A DNA stretch of 46,544 bases from an uncultured Lachnospiraceae bacterium (GTDB lineage: Bacteria; Bacillota; Clostridia; Lachnospirales; Lachnospiraceae): contig CALGVA010000007.1 in assembly GCA_937920345.1 (NCBI GenBank), forward strand, positions 1-46,544. The letters run 5' to 3'. The first letter of the stretch is position 1. Each line of letters opens with the position of its first letter. Below, in pieces: positions 1 to 7,313 of this stretch. A program made the position numbers and the translations under genes. A model generated the notes under the pieces. That model was not told the DNA's origin. It searched no databases and saw nothing but the letters and a program-made list of their open reading frames with translations.

Positions 1-53
1 TAGAGTATGGCATAAAAGCACTAACTATCCAAGGCGGTGGATTTGACGCTTAC
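1..53. mobile_element. Probable end of an IS66-type insertion sequence
   Basis: Read on the minus strand, the base run starting at position 53 is GTAAGCGTCAAATCC. A GTAAGCG start is typical of the terminal inverted repeats of IS66-family elements. It sits exactly where the IS256-family transposase reading frame loses similarity to its family, which supports an insertion boundary. Only the last 53 bases of the element are in the window, so no transposase gene, second inverted repeat or target duplication can be seen. The family call is from memory of the terminal motif. Confidence 0.5.
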
Positions 54-653
54 TTTCATTCCTTCTGCTGCGCCGATGATTTCCCGGCACCCGTCGCTGT
101 TTACGCCAATGGCCACAAGAATGGAGACATTCCGGATCTCACCACCCCAGCTGCGTTTGAGATAGACACCGTCTACATAGACATAGGGATAGTCACCGGA
201 CAGTGTCCGGCTGCGCCATTGTTCGATATGTTCATAGGCTTTTTTGTTAAGGCTGCTTATCGTAGCAGGTGACACTTTCGTTCCCCAGAGCGCTTCCGTG
301 ATATCTTCCACCCGGCGTACGGAGACTCCGGCAAGATACATCTCGATCAGGGCTTCTTCCACGGAGGATTCCCTGCGGCGGTAACGTTCGATGATGGCAG
401 TTTCAAAGGGGACGCCTTTTAACTTGGGAACATTAAGTTCCACTTCCCCGGCAGTCGTCTGAAAATTCCTCTTATAATGCCCGGAACGGTAACCCTGACG
501 GCCACTGGAACGTTCGTACTTCTGGGCGTTGACCAGTTCATCCGCTTCTTTGTCGAGCAGGGCATTGAGGGTTTCTTCCACACTGGATCGGACAAGGTCT
601 TTCAGATCATGCTTTATTAAGTCCTCGTTTAGTTGTATAATGTTATCAGACAT
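21..653 (-). pseudogene. IS256-family (Mutator-type) transposase, C-terminally truncated
   Basis: The frame starts at ATG 653 behind a good AAAGGAGG site and reads like the N-terminal half of an IS256-family transposase: MSDNIIQLNEDL, the KYERSSGRQGYRSGHYKR segment, ETAIIERYRRRESSVEEALIEMYL, and the first catalytic Asp in YPYVYVDGVYLKRSW. IS256 transposases are about 400 residues long; this one keeps about 200. Similarity ends at REIIGAAEGMK near position 54, and the last eleven codons come from inserted DNA. The second Asp and the Glu of the DDE triad are missing, so the protein should be inactive. The interruption coincides with an IS66-like terminus, so insertion is the likely cause. Confidence 0.88.
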
Positions 654-727
654 GGTTCTATACCTCCTTTAGTAGGTTTTGTTGTGGTGACTTAATTCTA
701 CCAAACGGCTATAGACCATGTCTATTT
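54..727 (-). mobile_element. Remnant of an IS256-family insertion sequence
   Basis: This is the surviving half of the element that encodes the truncated transposase. The outer end lies just upstream of the gene, where the minus strand reads GACATGGTCTATAGCCG about 60 bases before the start codon. The exact terminal base is uncertain because the opposite inverted repeat is outside the window. Sequence beyond about 730 shows no sign of the element. Confidence 0.6.
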
Positions 728-1138
728 TTATGAAATTAATTTGCGAAACTTATTATACGTCATCTCATGATTTGATAAAATGATGTTCGGTAGAAATAAG
801 TATTCATATATGAAGAGATGGTGAGAATCCTTTGTTTTCAAGGATTTTTTTGATTTTGGATGGCTTGAGAGGGTGAGGTTAAGTAGGGAATAGGGTATGG
901 TTTGGGGATTTATGGGGGAGTTCGAGATTCTGTTGGGAAATGGGGAGGTTTGAGTGCTTTTTGTAAGATATGATTGCCTATGGAGAAGGGGAGGGTGGAT
1001 CTATGAAAATGCTGAAAAATAGGGGAATGTAGGAGATAAGAGTTGGAATGTTAATAATTTAATATAGTTCGACGATGAAAAAGATTGTTAAGAATTTATC
1101 AATACAATATAATTAATAAAATGTAGAAAATAAGCTGA
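661..1138. other. Non-coding AT-rich and G-rich stretch
   Basis: No convincing gene is present between the IS256 remnant and the acetyltransferase. The stretch holds the upstream end of the IS, a 12-base perfect palindrome TTCATATATGAA at 803-814, a terminator hairpin at 826-851, and a strand strongly biased to G between about 865 and 1000. Several short open frames exist, but none has a ribosome binding site or a recognisable product. Confidence 0.5.
826..851 (+). terminator. Intrinsic terminator, orphan
   Basis: The arms AATCCTT (826-832) and AAGGATT (840-846) pair perfectly around a seven-base loop and are followed by a run of T. No plus-strand gene lies directly upstream, so it is probably a leftover of a gene lost by IS activity. 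Confidence 0.6.
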
Positions 1139-1166
1139 TTACAGAAATAATATTATGTGGTATACT
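1139..1166 (+). promoter_or_regulatory. Sigma-A-type promoter for the GNAT gene
   Basis: TTACAG (1139-1144) and TATACT (1161-1166) are separated by 16 bases and lie about 30 bases before the GTG start at 1197. Confidence 0.5.
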
Positions 1167-1196
1167 TTGAGAAAGGATTAACTTGATTCCACACCT

Positions 1197-1571
1197 GTGA
1201 GGATAAAAGAAATGCACTTTAAAAGAAATATTGAAACAGTAATACACAATGATAATTCATCACTTTATATTTATGCTCTATATAAAGGTCAGCTAGTGGG
1301 GCAAATTGGATGTGGTATAGATAATAAAGCAAAACTAATTTCGATCGGAGATATTACATGTAAAAAGAATAATAAAGGATATGGTTCTTCATTGATGGCA
1401 AAGCTTATTCAATTTGCTAAAGCGAATGGGTTCAAAGGCATAGATGGATGGTTGAGCCATGTTGATTTTAACCATAAAAAGATATTATGTCATTTTTATG
1501 GGAAATTTGGATTTGAAATTATACCTAATGATGAAGGGATGAGATTTGCAGATATAAAGTTAAAATTATAA
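1197..1571 (+). CDS. Small GNAT-family acetyltransferase
   Basis: This 124-residue protein has the core of a GCN5-related N-acetyltransferase. A central strand (GDITCKKN) is followed by the acetyl-CoA pyrophosphate loop NKGYGSSLMAKLIQFAK (about residues 61-77), and the C-terminal HFYGKFGFEI is typical of the last GNAT strands. The substrate cannot be told. The first in-frame start is GTG 1197, but the ATG at 1212 has GAGGA eight bases upstream and is at least as good, giving 119 residues. The gene is AT-rich, unlike the core genes downstream, and lies 150 bases before the AbiH gene on the same strand. It may be cargo of the island; a link to defence is only an inference from position. Confidence 0.72.
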   Translation: MRIKEMHFKRNIETVIHNDNSSLYIYALYKGQLVGQIGCGIDNKAKLISIGDITCKKNNKGYGSSLMAKLIQFAKANGFKGIDGWLSHVDFNHKKILCHFYGKFGFEIIPNDEGMRFADIKLKL

Positions 1572-1722
1572 GTACAAATGGTGTCAGTGAGTGGGGACAA
1601 CTTAATTTTAGATTTTTCGGTACTTTAAAACATGAGGACTGCAAATAAGGAAATGGTTTGCTAATTCATATGCTGACTAACATCATCGTTTTTAGTATAA
1701 AAGATAGGGAGATTTTGGTGTT

Positions 1723-2940
1723 ATGAATATTTTAGTAATTGGCAATGGTTTTGATCTTGCGCATGGACTGCCTACAAAATATGCGGACTTTTTAGAATTT
1801 ATAAAAGTTATTAAGCAGGCATTGAGCAAAGGTAAATTAGCTGGAATAGATTGGGGAAATACAAATGCGGAAGTGAAAAATTTTCTTATATCAAATAAAG
1901 GGAAAGTACAAGAGAATTTATTTTCAAATAGGCAAATGTGGGAAGAGTTAATAGATAATAATTTCTGGATGGAATACTTTTTATCTGTTTATAAGAAAAG
2001 GGAAAAGGAGGGTAAAAACGGTTGGATTGATTTTGAAAGTGAAATCTCAGGAGTTATACAAGATCTGGAAAATGATATATATAAGCTAAGCAATAGTCAT
2101 AGTATAGATGATAGTATAGATAAATTATCAAACAATATTTTGCATAAAAAGTATTCAGAAATTATAGATGGTAGAGTAGAATATACAAAAGGAGTTACAT
2201 ATAAAGAAGTACGAAACCAATTGTTAATTGATTTAAATAAACTTATCAGAGCACTTGAAATATATTTATGTGAATATGTGGAAAAATTAGAAATTGAAAA
2301 GAAATCACCAGATATAGATGGTTTAGAAATAGATTTCATTCTTTCATTTAATTACACACATATATTTTCAAAACTGTATGATGTATCAGCTTTATCTAAA
2401 CAAGGGGTTACTGATTTATTTGACTATATACATGGGGAAGCTAATATAAGTAACACAGTAGAAACAAATAATATGGTGCTTGGTATAGATGAATACTTAC
2501 TAGAGGATAAAAAAAATAATGATATAGAATTTATTGCATTTAAGAAGTATTATCAAAGGATATACAAAGGAACAGGGTGTAAATATAGAAATTGGTTAGA
2601 TAATATATGGGAAGAAATGATAGATTATAAGATGACGGATAAAAGGTATCCGATGCAAATACCTTTTAATCAATTTTCAGAAAAGCAGAAACATTACGTA
2701 TATTTTTTTGGTCATTCATTAGATGTTACGGATAAAGATGTTCTTAGAGATTTAATATTGAATGATAATGTATATACAACAATTTTTTACCATGACAAAG
2801 ATACAATGGGACAGCAGATCGCAAATCTTGTAAAAGTTATCGGTCAAGATGAATTGATTGAAAAAACAGGAGGAAGTATGAAAACGATTGAATTTAAACT
2901 ACAGAAACCTATGAAAGAAATAAAGTCAAATGATTTATAA
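1723..2940 (+). CDS. AbiH-family abortive phage infection protein
   Basis: The 405-residue product opens with MNILVIGNGFDLAHGLPTKY, a hallmark of the AbiH family (PF14253). Other family blocks follow: an LSFNYTHIFSKLYD segment near residue 207, then YIHGEAN, then MVLGIDEYL, and a C-terminal YFFGHSLDVTDKDVLRDLI block. The founding member, lactococcal AbiH, protects against phage by abortive infection; its biochemical activity is not settled. The N-terminal GNGFD pattern looks like a nucleotide-binding loop. GGGAG lies upstream of ATG 1723, though the spacing is long. The codon use is very AT-rich and the length looks complete. A tyrosine recombinase and IS fragments nearby fit a phage-defence cargo gene on a mobile island. 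Confidence 0.9.
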   Translation: MNILVIGNGFDLAHGLPTKYADFLEFIKVIKQALSKGKLAGIDWGNTNAEVKNFLISNKGKVQENLFSNRQMWEELIDNNFWMEYFLSVYKKREKEGKNGWIDFESEISGVIQDLENDIYKLSNSHSIDDSIDKLSNNILHKKYSEIIDGRVEYTKGVTYKEVRNQLLIDLNKLIRALEIYLCEYVEKLEIEKKSPDIDGLEIDFILSFNYTHIFSKLYDVSALSKQGVTDLFDYIHGEANISNTVETNNMVLGIDEYLLEDKKNNDIEFIAFKKYYQRIYKGTGCKYRNWLDNIWEEMIDYKMTDKRYPMQIPFNQFSEKQKHYVYFFGHSLDVTDKDVLRDLILNDNVYTTIFYHDKDTMGQQIANLVKVIGQDELIEKTGGSMKTIEFKLQKPMKEIKSNDL

Positions 2941-3325
2941 TTCAGTGTAATCGGACAGACTACAACGAAAACAAGCCATTTTTCGCACTCATATTTGCGT
3001 AAACCTTGAAAAATGGGCATTTCTTGATAGAGACCATGGGAATACTTGATCTACTGGACTCTTTATAATAAACATACTAAAAATGTGCCATTTTAGAGTA
3101 ATCCAGTGACCACATGAACAAAGCCAGTCTGAATTAATGAGCTGGCTATTTAACATGTAATTGTAATTTACCTATTTTCCAGATTTCATATTATTGTAAT
3201 TCTGATTATTCGGATTCAATTGATTGGAGTGATTGTTCATATGAGTCTGTGAAAGTTTTTCTGTAAATAGGTATTAGACAACAGGTCTTCTATGATAAAA
3301 TCTAAATCATAGGAGGCCTGTTATT
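2941..3325. other. Non-coding spacer with two hairpins and an IS end
   Basis: No gene is seen. Two inverted repeats follow the AbiH gene. GCCATTTTTC at 2975-2984 pairs with GAAAAATGG at 3008-3016, and AGCCAG at 3122-3127 pairs with CTGGCT at 3142-3147. Either could end AbiH transcription, but neither has a strong T run. From about 3281 the sequence resembles the left end of an IS256-type element leading into the transposase fragment at 3326. Confidence 0.5.
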
Positions 3326-3382
3326 ATGGCAAGAGAAAAGAAACACGTTCACAAAGTACAAATGACCGAAGGATTATTTTGA
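3326..3382 (+). pseudogene. 5-prime fragment of a second IS256-family transposase
   Basis: After an AGGAGG site (3311-3316), ATG 3326 opens a frame beginning MAREKKHVHKVQMTEG, which I recognise as the N-terminus of a common Lachnospiraceae IS256-family transposase. The similarity stops after 16 residues and the frame ends at 3382. This is a different copy or subfamily from the one at the left edge, whose N-terminus is MSDNIIQL. It marks a deletion or replacement joint in the island. Confidence 0.7.
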
Positions 3383-3496
3383 GTTTTTCCCAATTTATTG
3401 AGAATAGTTTTGTGATGAATGGAGAAGAGATGTTTAGAAACAAAAAATAAGCAAAAGTCTATCTCCGATCTGGCTTATCTTATCTAAAATGGTGTG

Positions 3497-3670
3497 ATGA
3501 AATTGGACATCACTTCAGACGGCTATGTGATCCTGGACAATACAGGCAGTAAGCGGACTGTGAAGTGCTGTATTCCTGGACTGGAGTTAAAAATGTTTCA
3601 ACGGGTTTGGGTCAAAGAACCAATGGGACGGCTGAATGGGCTACATATTTGTGGCGTGGTCGGGAAATAG
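3497..3670 (+). CDS. Short open frame, 57 residues, function unknown
   Basis: ATG 3497 opens 57 codons reading MKLDITSDGYVILDN and later CCIPGLELKMFQRVW, ending at 3670. The composition looks protein-like and differs from the very AT-rich DNA around it, so it may be the tail of a once longer gene. There is no good ribosome binding site and an in-frame stop lies four codons upstream. I do not recognise the family. It could equally be decayed IS or recombination-module DNA. Confidence 0.3.
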   Translation: MKLDITSDGYVILDNTGSKRTVKCCIPGLELKMFQRVWVKEPMGRLNGLHICGVVGK

Positions 3671-3867
3671 AGAGTGTACTGTTATAAATACATAATGTAA
3701 CTGTAAACAAGTCGATGTGAATGTGATTCGCATATTCTTGCGAACCATGTTCCTTATAATAGTGGATTGAATAATGAAAAAACTGAATACTGATATGATT
3801 TTAAGGTACTGTTGCGGATGTAGCAGTACCTTTTCACATAAATTATGTATGAATTGGAGCGTGATTC
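3671..3867. other. Spacer upstream of the integrase, with a terminator-like hairpin
   Basis: No gene is seen. AAGGTACTG (3803-3811) pairs with CAGTACCTT (3824-3832), followed by a short T run: a terminator or a regulatory hairpin about 35 bases before the likely integrase start. A smaller inverted repeat, TTCGC/GCGAA, lies near 3730-3745 and could be a recombinase arm-type site; that is a guess. Confidence 0.4.
3803..3834 (+). terminator. Terminator-like hairpin before the integrase gene
   Basis: A perfect nine-base stem with a 12-base loop is followed by four T residues. It would limit read-through from upstream cargo into the integrase gene. Confidence 0.5.
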
Positions 3868-3897
3868 ATTATAGTAAATGCAATAGAATTAAATAAT

Positions 3898-5115
3898 TTG
3901 CAATATGATCAATCTGCACAAAATAACGATATATTGCGATTTATTATAGACAGTGGTATGATTAACATCAACGATGTACAGAACAGTATGGAAGCTATGA
4001 AGAGAAAAGAATTATTAGAACAGCATCCGTATAAAATTTGGCAAGGAAAGGATGGAGAGTGGTATACAAAATTAATAGCCGAAGACGGAACAAAGAAATT
4101 ACGACATAGAAAAACCAGAAATGAGTTAGAAAATGTCATAATAGAACATGTACAAAATGTGATGAATTGTCCGACAATAGAAACAGTCTTTTATGAGTGG
4201 ATGAATATCAGGCTGGAACGTGGAGAGATTGAAAGGTCTACATATAGCAGATACGGGAGAGATTTTGCCCGATATTTTACTAAGGTTAAAGATTGTAAAA
4301 TACAATTTATTACAGAGCTAGAACTTGAAGATTTTATTAAAAGAACCATTCAAGAACAGAAATTAACAAGAAAAGCCTTTAGTAACATGAGAACGTTAAT
4401 CTATGGGATTTTCCGTTTTGCAAAGAAAAAGAAATTGATAAATTTCTCAATTAAAACAATGATGGATGATATTGAGTTCTCAAAAAATGAGTTTCAGAAA
4501 GTATGCCACGAGGATAATGAACAGGTGTTTATGCTTGATGAAGAAGCAAAAATGCTGAAATATCTTGAGGACAATCAGGATTTAATTAATTTAGGGCTGC
4601 TATTGTTATTTAAGACTGGCTTGAGGATTGGGGAACTGACATCATTAAATAAGGAAGATATTCGAGAAAACACGATCCATGTTTCAAAGACAGAGACGAT
4701 ATACCGAGATAAAGAAGGGAAAATTCACTATGATATAAAGAATTTCCCTAAAACGGAAGCCGGTATACGGGATGTGATTGTTTCAGATAACTGTAAATGG
4801 ATCCTTAATAAGATCAGAAGGCTATGTCCTTTTGGACAGTACGTGTTCACGAAGAACAATGAGAGAGTACGAAGTTATGTGTTTAGGACGAGGCTATATT
4901 CCAATTGTAAAAAGTTGGATATAGTTGTTAAGTCCCCACACAAGGTACGCAAAACTTATGGTTCTAAACTATATGATTCAGGTGGGATTCCAGAATCCTT
5001 TATGTTGGAACAAATGGGACATACAGATATTTCATGCCTAAAGAAGCATTATTACTATAACCGTATGAACGATGAAGAAAAGCGAGAAATATTAAATCAG
5101 GTGAATGCATTATGA
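3898..5115 (+). CDS. int: Tyrosine recombinase / integrase
   Basis: This 405-residue protein is a phage-type tyrosine recombinase of the kind carried by Lachnospiraceae integrative elements. An N-terminal region with KIWQGKDGEWYTKL resembles the arm-binding part of related integrases. Residues about 90-190 form the core-binding domain (TIETVFYEWMNIRLERGEIERSTYSRY). The catalytic domain has TGLRIGELTSL with the first Arg, SPHKVRKTYGS (His-x-x-Arg), GHTD, and a late Tyr in LKKHYYYNRM. The motifs look complete. The first standard start is TTG 3898, without a nearby ribosome site; an ATT codon in frame at 3868 has GGAG eight bases upstream, so the true start may be unusual. The gene lies next to the island boundary, as expected for an integrase. 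Confidence 0.9.
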   Translation: MQYDQSAQNNDILRFIIDSGMININDVQNSMEAMKRKELLEQHPYKIWQGKDGEWYTKLIAEDGTKKLRHRKTRNELENVIIEHVQNVMNCPTIETVFYEWMNIRLERGEIERSTYSRYGRDFARYFTKVKDCKIQFITELELEDFIKRTIQEQKLTRKAFSNMRTLIYGIFRFAKKKKLINFSIKTMMDDIEFSKNEFQKVCHEDNEQVFMLDEEAKMLKYLEDNQDLINLGLLLLFKTGLRIGELTSLNKEDIRENTIHVSKTETIYRDKEGKIHYDIKNFPKTEAGIRDVIVSDNCKWILNKIRRLCPFGQYVFTKNNERVRSYVFRTRLYSNCKKLDIVVKSPHKVRKTYGSKLYDSGGIPESFMLEQMGHTDISCLKKHYYYNRMNDEEKREILNQVNAL

Positions 5116-5186
5116 TCTGAGGGAACAGAGGGAACAAAACGCAATCGCTGAAACCATCGAAAATACTGGATTTTCAGAGTGACAGG

Positions 5187-5210
5187 CGGGGTTCGATTCC
5201 CCTACGAGCT
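5187..5210 (+). other. tRNA T-arm-like sequence, candidate attachment site
   Basis: About 70 bases after the integrase stop, the sequence has CGGGG-TTCGATT-CCCCT, a T-stem and loop with the invariant TTCGA, followed by an acceptor-like ACGAGCT. No matching 5-prime half of a tRNA and no CCA follow, so this is not a working tRNA gene. Tyrosine recombinases often use tRNA 3-prime ends as attachment sites, and the AT-rich island ends about here. The identity of the tRNA could not be established. Confidence 0.5.
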
Positions 5211-5241
5211 GTTGACTGTTATAAACAGCCCAACCCTGAAG

Positions 5242-5278
5242 AATGCTGGAAACCATGATCTGGTTTGTGGCATTTTTT
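5242..5278 (+). terminator. Intrinsic terminator at the island boundary
   Basis: AATGC (5242-5246) and AAACC (5250-5254) pair with GGTTT (5262-5266) and GCATT (5270-5274) around a small internal bulge, and a run of six T follows. It lies just after the tRNA-like fragment and may be the original terminator of that locus. Confidence 0.65.
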
Positions 5279-5334
5279 GATGTATGCACCGCATGGGGGA
5301 TATCGGCGTACAGGGAATATCGGTAAAGTTTTCC

Positions 5335-5363
5335 TTGCAAACATTTTCAAAGAGTGTTACAAT
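5335..5363 (+). promoter_or_regulatory. Promoter of the rimP-nusA-infB operon
   Basis: TTGCAA (5335-5340), a 17-base spacer and TACAAT (5358-5363) form a good sigma-A promoter. Transcription would start near 5370 and give a leader of about 100 bases ahead of rimP. Confidence 0.7.
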
Positions 5364-5392
5364 ACGTTAAGATATAGAGGATGAGATAAAGA

Positions 5393-5417
5393 GTGGACTT
5401 GCGAGTCCACCTTTTTT
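5393..5417 (+). terminator. Leader attenuator-like terminator before rimP
   Basis: GTGGACT and AGTCCAC form a perfect seven-base stem with a TGCG loop, followed by C and six T. It lies between the promoter and the rimP ribosome site, so transcripts must read through it to express the operon. Regulation of nusA operons through NusA-dependent leader termination has been reported in Bacillus subtilis, and this layout would allow the same control. Confidence 0.75.
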
Positions 5418-5468
5418 ATGCTATTGGAAACCCGGTACGTCCGGGGAGAAGGATCACGGGAGGTAGAA

Positions 5469-5975
5469 ATGTCAAAGAGAGAGACATACGAATCCAGAAC
5501 TGAGCAGCTGTTATCTCCGATCACGGAGCAGTATGGTGTGGAGATCTACGATGTGGAGTATGTTAAGGAAGGAAGTGACTGGTACCTGCGCGCTTATATC
5601 GACAAGCCGGAGGGCGTGAACATTGTTGACTGCGAGAATGTCAGCCGCGCATTATCGGATGTACTGGACGCGGAGGATTTTATACCCGATGCCTATATTC
5701 TGGAAGTGAGCAGCCCGGGACTCGGCAGAACGCTCAAGAAGGACAGACATCTGGAGAAGAGTCTGGGTGAGGCAGTGGAAATCAAAACCTATAAACCCAT
5801 TGACGGGCGTAAAGAGTTTGCGGGTATTCTGATAGCATACGATGCAGACACGGTTACGATAGAGGAGCCGGAGACTGCAGGAAATGGAAACGGTGACGGG
5901 GAGATTGAAACCGACACGAAGCGCATCCTGAACAGGAAAGAGGCTGCGCTGATCAGACTTGCTTTGGACTTTTAG
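5469..5975 (+). CDS. rimP: Ribosome maturation factor RimP
   Basis: The 168-residue product matches RimP, needed for maturation of the 30S ribosomal subunit. The N-terminal domain includes VEIYDVEYVKEGSDWYLRAYIDKPEGVNIVDC, and the family block LEVSSPGLGRTLKK follows near residues 80-93; the C-terminal SH3-like domain ends IRLALDF. An in-frame ATG at 5418 lies right inside the terminator tail and is not the start. ATG 5469 has GGGAGG five bases upstream and gives the standard length. It is the first gene of the operon, 34 bases before nusA. Confidence 0.96.
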   Translation: MSKRETYESRTEQLLSPITEQYGVEIYDVEYVKEGSDWYLRAYIDKPEGVNIVDCENVSRALSDVLDAEDFIPDAYILEVSSPGLGRTLKKDRHLEKSLGEAVEIKTYKPIDGRKEFAGILIAYDADTVTIEEPETAGNGNGDGEIETDTKRILNRKEAALIRLALDF

Positions 5976-6009
5976 GAATTTAGAAATAAACATAGGAGGA
6001 TAACGGAAA

Positions 6010-7260
6010 ATGAATAAGGAATTAATGGAGGCACTGGATATTCTGGAGAAGGAAAAAGAGATCAGCAAGGAAACTCTTTTTGAGGCAATCGAAAATTCTC
6101 TGATCACGGCGTGCAAGAACCATTTCGGCAAGGCAGACAATGTCAAGGTGGAGATCGACAGGGAGACCTGTGATTTTCTCTGCTATGCGGAGAAGGAAGT
6201 CGTGGAAGAGGTAGAGGATGATGTGCTGCAGATCTCTCTGGAAGATGCGCAGGAGATCTCCAGAAAGGCGCAGCTGGGCGATCTGCTTCATGTGGAGATC
6301 AAATCCAAGGAGTTTGGCCGTATTGCGACGCAGAATGCGAAGAATGTAATTTTACAGAAGATCCGCGAGGAGGAGCGGAGCGTCATCTTCAATCAGTATT
6401 ATGAGAAGGAAAAGGATGTGGTGACGGGTATCGTGCAGCGTCATATCGGCAGGAATATCTCCATCAATCTGGGTAAGGCGGACGCCATCTTAAACGAGAG
6501 TGAGCAGGTAAGAGGAGAGAATTTCAGACCGACCGAGAGAATTAAGGTATATATTCTGGAGGTGAAGAATACACCTAAAGGACCGAGGATTCTTGTAAGC
6601 CGGACCCATCCGGAACTGGTCAAAAGGCTGTTCGAGTCGGAGGTGACGGAGATCAAGGACGGAACGGTAGAGATCATGAGTATCGCCAGAGAGGCAGGCA
6701 GCAGAACGAAGCTGGCGGTGCGCTCCAACAATCCGAATGTGGACGCGGTGGGTGCATGTGTCGGTATTAACGGTACTAGAGTCAATTCTATTGTGGATGA
6801 ATTATGCGGTGAGAAGATCGATATTGTCAATTGGGATGAGAACCCCGGTAACCTGATCCAGAATGCGCTGTCTCCCGCCAAGATCGTCGCAGTATTTGCG
6901 GACCCTGATGAGAAGACGGCGAAAGTCGTGGTGCCGGATTACCAGTTGTCTCTCGCCATCGGTAAGGAAGGACAGAACGCAAGACTGGCGGCCAGACTGA
7001 CCGGTTACAAGATCGACATCAAGAGTGAGACACAGGCGAAGGATGCACCGGGCTTCCGCTATGAAGATTATGTCTATGACGATGACGAGTATGATGAGGA
7101 AGACTACGGCGAGGAAGGCTATGACGAGGAATATGCGGAGGAAAATTACGAGGCCGCAGATTCTGAGGGGGCCGGATACGATGACGAAGCGTACGGGGAA
7201 AGTTATGAGGAAGAACCCGATGAAGCCGTAGAGACCGAGGAACCCGGTCAGGAGGCGTAA
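6010..7260 (+). CDS. nusA: Transcription termination/antitermination factor NusA
   Basis: NusA (416 residues) binds RNA polymerase and modulates pausing and termination. The N-terminal RNA-polymerase-binding domain covers about residues 1-125, an S1 domain follows (DVVTGIVQRHIGRNISINLG), then KH domains ending in LAIGKEGQNARLAARLTGYKIDI. After the KH domains comes a very acidic tail of about 65 residues rich in Asp, Glu and Tyr. AGGAGG precedes ATG 6010. It is the second gene of the operon and could act on the leader terminator at 5393-5417. The tail replaces the C-terminal repeats of enterobacterial NusA and is longer than in Bacillus. Confidence 0.97.
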   Translation: MNKELMEALDILEKEKEISKETLFEAIENSLITACKNHFGKADNVKVEIDRETCDFLCYAEKEVVEEVEDDVLQISLEDAQEISRKAQLGDLLHVEIKSKEFGRIATQNAKNVILQKIREEERSVIFNQYYEKEKDVVTGIVQRHIGRNISINLGKADAILNESEQVRGENFRPTERIKVYILEVKNTPKGPRILVSRTHPELVKRLFESEVTEIKDGTVEIMSIAREAGSRTKLAVRSNNPNVDAVGACVGINGTRVNSIVDELCGEKIDIVNWDENPGNLIQNALSPAKIVAVFADPDEKTAKVVVPDYQLSLAIGKEGQNARLAARLTGYKIDIKSETQAKDAPGFRYEDYVYDDDEYDEEDYGEEGYDEEYAEENYEAADSEGAGYDDEAYGESYEEEPDEAVETEEPGQEA

Positions 7261-7313
7261 GCGTGCGGCAGACAGAAGGAAGATAGATTCGGGACGACAG
7301 AGAGGACAGGACA

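Noticed and set aside
5187..5210. A working tRNA gene
   Set aside because: Only the T-arm and acceptor-like end are present; no D-arm, anticodon arm or CCA could be found.
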